A DNA stretch of 64,000 nucleotides from Nocardioides sp. GY 10127 (GTDB lineage Bacteria; Actinomycetota; Actinomycetes; Propionibacteriales; Nocardioidaceae), in the NCBI RefSeq assembly GCF_004919085.1, contig NZ_STGL01000006.1, positions 310,001 to 374,000 of the forward strand, in the 5' to 3' direction. Made by a program: the position numbers and the translations under genes. The notes under the pieces are model-generated. The model searched no databases. It saw only the letters and a list, made by a program, of their open reading frames with translations, and was not told the origin of the DNA. Shown one piece after another: positions 58,273 through 64,000 of this stretch (position 1 is the stretch's first letter; every line of letters begins with the position of its first letter).

Positions 58273-58964
58273 GGCACCGTGAGCCGGTGCGCGTCCTCGC
58301 GCAGCGACTCGACCAGGAGCACCGCCTTCACGCGATCGGTCACGCCCAGCTTGCGCAGCACCTGCTTGAGCATGGTGCGGGCGGTGTGCTCGGCCAGCTC
58401 GAGTGAGTCGGCCATGGCGCGCGCGTCCTCGCCGGCCACGAGGGCGTCGAGGACGTCGCGCTCGCGTGAGGTCAGGCCGGCCAACCGGGTCACGGCGTCG
58501 CGACGCTGCTCGTCCAGGAGGTACCAGCCCGGCCGGGCGCGCTGGGCGACGCCCTCCGGGTCCCACTCGGCGCCGTCCTGCCCGACGAGCTCACGGAGCA
58601 GGTGGACGAGGCGGTCCAGCGAGGCACCCACGACGACCGTGGCGCCGCGGTCGGCCAGGGGGCGCGCGGCAGCACCGGGATCGTTGGAGGACGAGACCAG
58701 CCACGGGACGGTGGGCTGCTGCTCCAGCACCCACATGAGCTCGGCGAGCACGTCGTCCACGGCCAGGGAGCCGATCCAGACCCCCACCTGGGCACGCATG
58801 CTCGACAGCTGGGTGCGGACGCTCTCCTGCGTGCCGCGCGGCCGCAGGCCCAGGGGCCGGGCCAACGCGCCGTGGTGCCTCAGCCCGACGACGACGGTCT
58901 CCTGGACCAGTCGCTGGTCGGACACGACTGCCACTCGAGGACCCGAGGCCTCTGCGTCGAGCAT
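58242..58964 (-). CDS. Orphan LuxR regulator with degenerate receiver
   Basis: A 240-residue protein. The N-terminal half keeps receiver-like strands (RVAVVSDQRLVQETVV, VPWLVSSSND, ATVVVGASLDRLVHLL) but lacks the acidic pair and the phosphoacceptor: the site reads VWIGSL. The C-terminal helix-turn-helix is normal (LTSRERDVLDALVAG to VLRKLGVTDRVKA). It should therefore work without phosphorylation, perhaps by ligand or partner binding. It is transcribed against the HK/RR pairs, convergent with RR3 and divergent from HK4, with GGAG nine bases before ATG 58964. Being placed between pairs 3 and 4 suggests it regulates them or their targets. Confidence 0.85.
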   Translation of the reverse strand: MLDAEASGPRVAVVSDQRLVQETVVVGLRHHGALARPLGLRPRGTQESVRTQLSSMRAQVGVWIGSLAVDDVLAELMWVLEQQPTVPWLVSSSNDPGAAARPLADRGATVVVGASLDRLVHLLRELVGQDGAEWDPEGVAQRARPGWYLLDEQRRDAVTRLAGLTSRERDVLDALVAGEDARAMADSLELAEHTARTMLKQVLRKLGVTDRVKAVLLVESLREDAHRLTVPHLGADHPTP

Positions 58965-59739
58965 GTGACGTCACTCCATCTCGACGGTCGGCGCCGGGGG
59001 CGGGCGGGCGCGGACCGTGGGGGTCGGGGGCACGGGTGCTGGGAGACCCGTGTTCGGGGGCGGACGAGGCGGACAGGGGTGGGGCAGGGGCTGTGCTCGG
59101 TGCTGCCGGTGGTGGTCAGTGTGACTGATGGGGCGACCAGATCCAGCGAGGCACGCAGGATGCCGAGCGGGGCGGCACGGCATCGGCCGACGATCACCGA
59201 ATCTGGGGAACCGGCGCACGTCGGGGCCCCATCTTGACCCCATCCTGGCAATCCTGGGACGTCCATCCCAGGAGTGACCCCTGTATTGGGGATGAGCCGG
59301 GCGCGCCGACGACGGACACTCCCACCCCCGCTGACCAGGACGTTTCCTCCCCGATCCAGCCGTGAAGCCCTGTTCCGGGTGCCCTGCGGTGACGAAGGAC
59401 GCGTTCCTCCCCCGGCCGGACACGCGCCCGTCACCTGCCGGTCACCGGCGTCCCGGGCCCCGGGCGGGCACCCACGGGGGCGGGCACGGTCACCCCGCTC
59501 CAGCCCGTCCCGGCAGGTCGTCGCGGCCGCCCGCCCGGACGGGCACGGACCCGGGCGAGGAGCCCCTTCAGCCCCGGCGCCCGGTTGACGGTGGCACCCG
59601 TTCCCCTGGTGCTCACCAATCCTGGGTAAGTCGCTGCACGCCTCCGGCAGACCCCTCCTGACGCTCCAATACTCGCTGACGAGGGGGGACGACGGCGTCC
59701 GCTGCCCCTCGCACAGCACGACGAGGGGGGGGTCCCGAC
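58965..59739. other. Regulatory region between the orphan regulator and HK4
   Basis: 775 bases without a gene. Notable elements are the palindrome at 59252-59273, a second CAATCCTGGG at 59617-59626, and Gly/Arg-only frames that look like noise. A GAGGGGGGG ribosome site precedes HK4. It must contain divergent promoters. Confidence 0.5.
59252..59273. promoter_or_regulatory. Palindrome TCCTGGGA-N6-TCCCAGGA
   Basis: A perfect 8-bp inverted repeat with a six-base spacer. The extended left arm CAATCCTGGG (59249-59258) occurs again at 59617-59626, 114 bases before HK4. Likely a regulator site for the divergent genes; the binding protein is unknown. Confidence 0.5.
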
Positions 59740-60954
59740 ATGTCCGAGGCAGAGCAGTCCCGCACGGCCCGGGACGGGCGTCGCCCCTGGCGTCGGGCCT
59801 TCGTGCCGAGCCACCGCGCCCGACCCGTGGCCGTGGCCGCGGTGACCGGGCCGCGTGTCGCCGGCGCCGCCCCGACTCCCCTCCCCTCGCCCGTCGTCGC
59901 ACCGCTCGCAGCGGCCGAGACCACGCCCGTCGACGTGCCCGCGTTCCCCGCCGTCCCCGTCGTGGACGCCGAGACCGCCGCCGGCGCTCCCGAGGAGGCG
60001 GCCGCCGAGCCGCTTCTCGACGCGGCCACCGGCCCCTCGGCCGGTGCCGTGCCCGCGTGCGGTCAGGGCCGCATCCGGGACCTCACGCTCGTCGCCGTCG
60101 CGGTCGTCGCGGCCGCCACCGTCGCGGTGCTCCTGCCGAGCGCCGGTCGGCCCGCCGTGTTCGTGGGGATCGTCGGCGTCTCCCTGCTCCTCGCCCTCGC
60201 CGTCGTCCGCACCCGGCATCTCTCGCGGCTCGTCGAGGAGACCCACGGCGAGCAGGGGCGGCTCCTCTCCGAGCTCCGCCGGCTGGACGACGTCATGCGC
60301 GGGGAGCGCACCCGCCTGCACGAGATCAACGCCATCGCCGCCGGTCTCGCGGCCGCCGCACGGCTGCTGGACGACGACCGCGGCCTCGGCCGCGAGCGCG
60401 TCGACCGCCTGCACCGGATGATGCACGCCGAGGCCGACCGTCTGCACCGCCTCGTGGACCCCGGCCGCCGGCCCGAGCTGATGCCCGTGCACGTCGCCGC
60501 CGTGGCCTGGCCCGTCGTGGCCCGCCTGGCCGCTGCCGGGCACCCCGTCTCGCTCCTGTGCGACGAGACCACCACCGTCCTCGCCGACCCCGACGTGGTC
60601 GCCGAGGTGCTCAGCATCCTGCTCGAGAACGCCCACCAGCACGCTCCGGGCAGCCCGGTGCGCGTGCAGGTCTCCACCGGCCGTGACGGTCGGGTCGAGA
60701 TCGCGGTGCAGGACGAGGGCCCGGGTGTCGACCCGGCCGTCGCTCCCCGGCTGTTCGGCTGGCGGGTGCGTGGCGCGTCCTCGACGGGGCAGGGCATCGG
60801 CCTGTACTCGGCGCGCGAGCTCGTACGACGCCAGGGCGGGGACCTGCGCGTCGAGACCGGTACCGGCGGGAGCAGCTTCGTGCTCAGCCTCCGCGATGCA
60901 GCCAGGAAGGAGGCCTCGCGTGGCGACACCCGCCGCCCTGGCCACGTCGCGTAA
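59740..60954 (+). CDS. Membrane histidine kinase HK4 with atypical H-box
   Basis: A 404-residue kinase, the most divergent of the four. A 110-residue Pro/Ala/Val-rich head precedes two membrane helices (about 114-132 and 139-157), then a short coiled coil and H194 in LHEINAIAAGLAA. The ATPase domain has LLENAHQHAPGS and GQGIGLYSAR. It overlaps RR4 by 35 bases. GGGGGGG before ATG 59740 acts as a weak ribosome site. No extracellular sensor is visible. Confidence 0.85.
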   Translation: MSEAEQSRTARDGRRPWRRAFVPSHRARPVAVAAVTGPRVAGAAPTPLPSPVVAPLAAAETTPVDVPAFPAVPVVDAETAAGAPEEAAAEPLLDAATGPSAGAVPACGQGRIRDLTLVAVAVVAAATVAVLLPSAGRPAVFVGIVGVSLLLALAVVRTRHLSRLVEETHGEQGRLLSELRRLDDVMRGERTRLHEINAIAAGLAAAARLLDDDRGLGRERVDRLHRMMHAEADRLHRLVDPGRRPELMPVHVAAVAWPVVARLAAAGHPVSLLCDETTTVLADPDVVAEVLSILLENAHQHAPGSPVRVQVSTGRDGRVEIAVQDEGPGVDPAVAPRLFGWRVRGASSTGQGIGLYSARELVRRQGGDLRVETGTGGSSFVLSLRDAARKEASRGDTRRPGHVA

Positions 60955-61618
60955 GGACTACCGCGTCGTCATCATCGAGGACCACGCGCTGTTCGCGGAG
61001 GCCCTCGAGCTCACCCTCTCCATGGAGGGGTACACGGTCCGGCGCTACCAGCCGGCCCAGGGAGCGACGACCGCGTCCTTGCTCAGCGCCATCCAACGGA
61101 TGCGCCCTCGGCTCATCCTGCTCGACCTCGACCTCGGCGCCTCCGGCGACGGCTCGCGCCTCATCAGCGGCCTCGCCCGGACCGGCGTGGACGTCGTCGT
61201 CCTGACCGGGGAGCCCGACCACGGCCGCTGGGGCGAGTGCCACGCCCAGGGCGCCCGCAAGGTCGTGCCCAAGCACGCGTCCCTCAACGAGATCCTCGCG
61301 ACCGTCCGTCGCGCCCACCAGGGCCTGCCCCTGCTGGCGGCGGGCGAGCGGGAGGCCCTCGTCCGGGCCTGGCAGAACGGACGCGCGGAGCACGCCGAGT
61401 CCCAGCGCCGGCTCGACCAGCTGACCCCGCGCGAGCAGCAGGTCCTGCGGCGGCTGATGGACGGGCGCACCGTCCGTGACGTCGCCACCGAGGACATCGT
61501 CGCGGAGGCGACCGTGCGGACCCAGGTGAAGTCGATCCTGGGCAAGCTCGGCGTCTCCTCCCAGCTCGCCGCGGTCGGGCTGGCCCACCGCACCGGATGG
61601 AAGGGGCCCCGCCCGTGA
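60920..61618 (+). CDS. LuxR-family response regulator RR4
   Basis: A 232-residue regulator with E20-D21, phosphoacceptor D69 in LLDLDL, T96 and K118, then a LuxR helix-turn-helix from LTPREQQVLRRLMDGRT to ILGKLGVSSQLAA. It shares EDHALFAEALEL and RWGEC with its paralogues. GGAAGGAGG lies before GTG 60920. Its stop TGA is part of GTGA, which starts the sugar transferase, so regulator and polysaccharide gene are translationally coupled. Confidence 0.92.
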   Translation: MATPAALATSRKDYRVVIIEDHALFAEALELTLSMEGYTVRRYQPAQGATTASLLSAIQRMRPRLILLDLDLGASGDGSRLISGLARTGVDVVVLTGEPDHGRWGECHAQGARKVVPKHASLNEILATVRRAHQGLPLLAAGEREALVRAWQNGRAEHAESQRRLDQLTPREQQVLRRLMDGRTVRDVATEDIVAEATVRTQVKSILGKLGVSSQLAAVGLAHRTGWKGPRP

Positions 61619-63051
61619 CCGACACGTCCGCCCTCGAGACCGGCCCCGTGCACGTCGGGCACGCCCAGCCGTCCACCCGGCGCGAGGTCACCCGGCCCCG
61701 ACCCGTCCTCGTCCAGCCCGCGCAGCGCACGCCCGCCCGGGCGCGTGGCCTCCAGCGGCGCTGGCTCCCGCTGCTCGACCTCCTGGTCCTCGTGCCGGCG
61801 CTCCTCGGGACCCGTGCCCTGCTCGGCGGGCCCCGGCTCGCCGATCTCCTCGGCATGACGCTCTCGTGGCTCGTCGTCCTCGGCCTCCACGGCTGCTACC
61901 GGCGCTCCATCGCGCGGCACCGCCGGATGACGACCGAGCACGTCCTGGCCGCCGCGGGGTCCTTCGGCCTCCTGCTGTGGGCCGGCGCCGCGCTCGACCT
62001 CGTCGACCCGGTCGGACCTCGCCTCGCCGGCGCCCTCGCCGTCACCATCCTCACCAGCCTCGCGGTGCACCTCGCCGCGACGTTCGTGGACAAGCCGCGC
62101 CGGCTGGTCGTCCTGGGCGAGGACTCGCTGCTCGGTGCCGCCGAGGAGGTCGTCAGCAGCCACCCCGGCTGGGAGCACGTCGGCTCGTACGGCCTCGAGC
62201 CGCGGGCCGCCGACTCGTCCTTCCTCAGCGACGCGCCCGAGGTGGCCGTCCAGCGTCACGCCGACGCCGTGCTGGTGCTGCCCGGCACCGACCTCGACGC
62301 CGCGTCCCTGCGCAGGCTCGCCTGGTCGCTGGAGTCCGCCGGGGTCGAGCTGATCCTCGGCACCGGGCTCGTGGACGTCGCCCAGCGCCGCGCCCAGGTG
62401 ACCCAGGTCGGCGGCTGGTCGCTGCTCCACGTCCGCCACGCCCAGCGTCGTGGCGTCGCCGGCGTCGCCAAGTCGCTGCTCGACCGCGGCGCCGCGGTGG
62501 GCCTCCTCGTCCTCCTCGCGCCGCTCCTCGGCTGCCTGGCGCTGGCCGTGCGGCTGGACAGCCGCGGCCCGGCCCTGTTCCGGCAGGAGCGGGTCGGCCG
62601 CGACGGCCGCACCTTCACGATGCTCAAGTTCCGCTCCATGCAGGTGCCCGGGGCCGTCGCCGTCGACCTGAAGAACGAGGCCGACCCGGACAGCCCGCTG
62701 TTCAAGATGCGCCGCGACCCGCGCGTCACCCGCGTCGGCCGCTACCTGCGGCGCTACTCGCTCGACGAGCTCCCGCAGCTCGTCAACGTCCTCCGCGGCG
62801 ACATGTCGCTCGTCGGGCCGCGCCCGGCGCTGCCGTCCGAGGTGGCCACCTACCGCGAGGACGCCCGCCGCCGGCTGCACGTCCGCCCGGGCCTGACCGG
62901 CCTGTGGCAGGTCTCCGGCCGCTCCGACCTCAGCTGGTCCGAGAGCGTCCGGATGGACCTGCTCTACGTCGACAACTGGTCGTTCGGCCTCGACCTCTCG
63001 ATCCTCGGCCGGACACTCTCCGCGGTGCTCTCCCACCGCGGCGCCTACTGA
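61615..63051 (+). CDS. Exopolysaccharide-initiating sugar transferase (WbaP/EpsE-like)
   Basis: A 478-residue polytopic enzyme. The N-terminal half has about four membrane helices and a Rossmann-like module (RRLVVLGEDSLLGAAEEVV). The C-terminal bacterial sugar transferase domain (about 280-478) has the membrane helix of the family, RVGRDGRTFTMLKFRSM, LDELPQLVNVLRGDMSLVGPRP and RPGLTGLWQVSGRSDLSW. It should transfer a sugar-1-phosphate to undecaprenyl phosphate and so start assembly of an exopolysaccharide or capsule. GTG 61615 overlaps the RR4 stop. A terminator follows at 63203-63234, so other biosynthetic genes must lie beyond the window. Confidence 0.9.
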   Translation: MTDTSALETGPVHVGHAQPSTRREVTRPRPVLVQPAQRTPARARGLQRRWLPLLDLLVLVPALLGTRALLGGPRLADLLGMTLSWLVVLGLHGCYRRSIARHRRMTTEHVLAAAGSFGLLLWAGAALDLVDPVGPRLAGALAVTILTSLAVHLAATFVDKPRRLVVLGEDSLLGAAEEVVSSHPGWEHVGSYGLEPRAADSSFLSDAPEVAVQRHADAVLVLPGTDLDAASLRRLAWSLESAGVELILGTGLVDVAQRRAQVTQVGGWSLLHVRHAQRRGVAGVAKSLLDRGAAVGLLVLLAPLLGCLALAVRLDSRGPALFRQERVGRDGRTFTMLKFRSMQVPGAVAVDLKNEADPDSPLFKMRRDPRVTRVGRYLRRYSLDELPQLVNVLRGDMSLVGPRPALPSEVATYREDARRRLHVRPGLTGLWQVSGRSDLSWSESVRMDLLYVDNWSFGLDLSILGRTLSAVLSHRGAY

Positions 63052-63202
63052 CCCTCTCCGCTCCATCGCAGCCCCCGCACCACCGCTCCTCCGTACCTCC
63101 CGTTCCACCGCACCGCTCCTCATCACCCACGGACCACCTGTCGGCTGGCACCGTCCCGGCCGGACGACAGGTCCGCCCGCGCCCCATCGCGGTCGGAGAC
63201 GC

Positions 63203-63234
63203 AGGCCCGACGATCCCTCCCGGTCGTCGGGCCT
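63203..63234 (+). terminator. Terminator after the sugar transferase
   Basis: AGGCCCGACGA and TCGTCGGGCCT form a perfect 11-bp stem with a ten-base loop, 151 bases after the stop. A weaker ACCTGTCG/CGACAGGT pair lies at about 63136-63173. Confidence 0.75.
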
Positions 63235-63281
63235 GTGGCATGTCCGGACCCGCCCGCCGGCTGAGGTGCCCCGGGGTGGGC

Positions 63282-64000
63282 GGTGTGCCAGCAACCGAAC
63301 CGCGCGCCGCACCGGTTGCCCAGCCACCGCCCACCGGCCCCACCGCAGACCAGCGGTGCCCCACCAACCCGCCCAGCCTCACCACCGGTTGCTCACACAC
63401 CGCCCCACCAGCCGCGGGACGTCATACACATCGGCCCCACCACGCACCCGGCCGTATGACGTCCCACAGCTCGCCCGCCAGGCCGGCTCGGCCCTCGACC
63501 GCAACTCGGGCCCGCCCGTAGGTGCCCCAGCAACCGAACCGCACCCCCCAACGGTTGCTCAGCCACCGCCCACCGCAGCCACCGAGGACCAGCGGTGCCC
63601 CACCAACCGCACGGCGCCCCGCAGGGGTTGCTGGCGCACCGCCCACCCCAGCCACCGCCGACCAGCGGTGCCCCAGCAACCGATCCCCCGCCCACACCGG
63701 TTGCTGACGCACCGCCCACCGACCACCGGGACGTCATACACATCGGCCCCACAACGCAACCGGACGTAGACGTCCCCACAGCTCGCCCGCCAAGCCGACA
63801 CAGCCGCCACGCGCGACTCAGACCCACCGCAGGTGCCCCACCAACCGATCCGCACCCCCCAACGGTTGCCCAGCCACCGCCCACCCGACCCACCGAGGAC
63901 CAGCGGTGCCCCACCAACCGCACGGCGCCCCGCAGGGGTTGCTGGCGCACCGCCCACCCCAGCCACCGCCGACCAGCGGTGCCCCAGCAACCCGCCCCGG
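63282..64000. repeat. Two-level tandem repeat array (73 bp within 311 bp), running off the window
   Basis: Units of about 73 bp start at 63282, 63355, 63521, 63594, 63667, 63832, 63905 and 63978. Each begins GGTGCCCCA[GC]CAACC and contains a CAACCG/CGGTTG type inverted repeat, then CCACCGCCCACC. After two or three units a spacer of about 104 bp occurs (63416-63520, 63728-63831); the first holds perfect 12-bp arms GGGACGTCATAC (63416-63427) and GTATGACGTCCC (63454-63465), the second a degenerate version. Three units plus a spacer repeat every 311 bp. Open frames cross the array on both strands but are Arg/Gly/Trp or Pro/Thr-only, so I treat it as non-coding. The array continues past 64000. Confidence 0.85.

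Noticed and set aside
63266..63990. Open frames on both strands across the terminal repeats, one with recurring CxxxxYDVP-like stretches
   Set aside because: Frames arise from a GC-rich tandem array; composition is Arg/Gly/Trp or Pro/Thr-only and start signals are missing. A repeat-protein gene extending past 64000 cannot be fully excluded.
63282..64000. CRISPR array
   Set aside because: Units are 73 bp without unique spacers, spacers are themselves repeated at 311 bp, and no cas gene is present.

Overview
The window is very GC-rich (by eye well above 70 % G+C), starts many genes with GTG and packs genes with 4-40 base overlaps. Fused CydDC, DUF501, TIGR02569, a DevR/DevS pair, duplicated ClpP with a PopR-like regulator, and the block rplM-rpsI-glmM-coaA-glmS-acpS-(DUF559)-nnrD-alr point to an actinobacterium, most plausibly Micrococcales near Cellulomonas or Promicromonosporaceae. 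The genus is a guess. About 17 genes have a -10-like hexamer ending 6-8 bases before the start codon, so leaderless mRNAs seem common.

Layout. 32-1640: a histidine kinase/LuxR-type regulator pair (HK1/RR1). 2052-4736: a TSUP permease, a PopR/ClgR-like regulator ending in an ALAA degron, and a coupled clpP pair; a perfect PopR-type palindrome precedes popR and a near-match precedes the clpP pair. 4764-9147: a BtuF-like protein and a VWA/MoxR pair. 9389-19976: a hypoxia-type (DosR-like) block with a tandem universal stress protein, a YchJ-like protein, a pyridoxamine-oxidase-fold protein, DevS, and cydA-cydB-cydDC-devR read as one operon; DevR-box-like palindromes precede usp, the oxidase-fold gene and cydA. 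20292-33695: housekeeping genes (SGNH hydrolase, Bax-inhibitor-like protein, an odd tRNA, UdgB, Ppx, DUF501, DivIC, enolase, MazG, a SurA-like lipoprotein, Mfd). 33884-45755: GNAT-TsaE fusion, hydrolase, alanine racemase, NnrD, a DUF559 gene bracketed by two matching hairpins, AcpS, GlmS, CoaA, GlmM, S9 and L13. 46175-53727: citrate synthase, a HAD hydrolase, a secreted repeat protein and an HtrA-like protease.

54094-64000 holds three more HK/RR pairs (HK2/RR2, HK3/RR3, HK4/RR4), all paralogous to HK1/RR1. The kinases share an unusual HE[VLI][RN][SA]I[SA]xGL H-box and the regulators share a DH-x-[LV]FAE signature and an RWG[ER]C motif. An orphan LuxR regulator with a degenerate receiver sits among them. 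RR4 is translationally coupled (GTGA) to an exopolysaccharide-initiating sugar transferase, which suggests that the family, or at least pair 4, controls surface polysaccharide. The window ends inside a two-level repeat array: a 73-bp unit nested in a 311-bp unit, rich in inverted repeats and without a convincing gene.

The signals most worth following are the expanded HK/RR family with its polysaccharide gene, the hairpin-bracketed DUF559 gene, the terminal repeat array, the short-variable-arm tRNA with a UAA anticodon, and the PopR and DevR operator sets.
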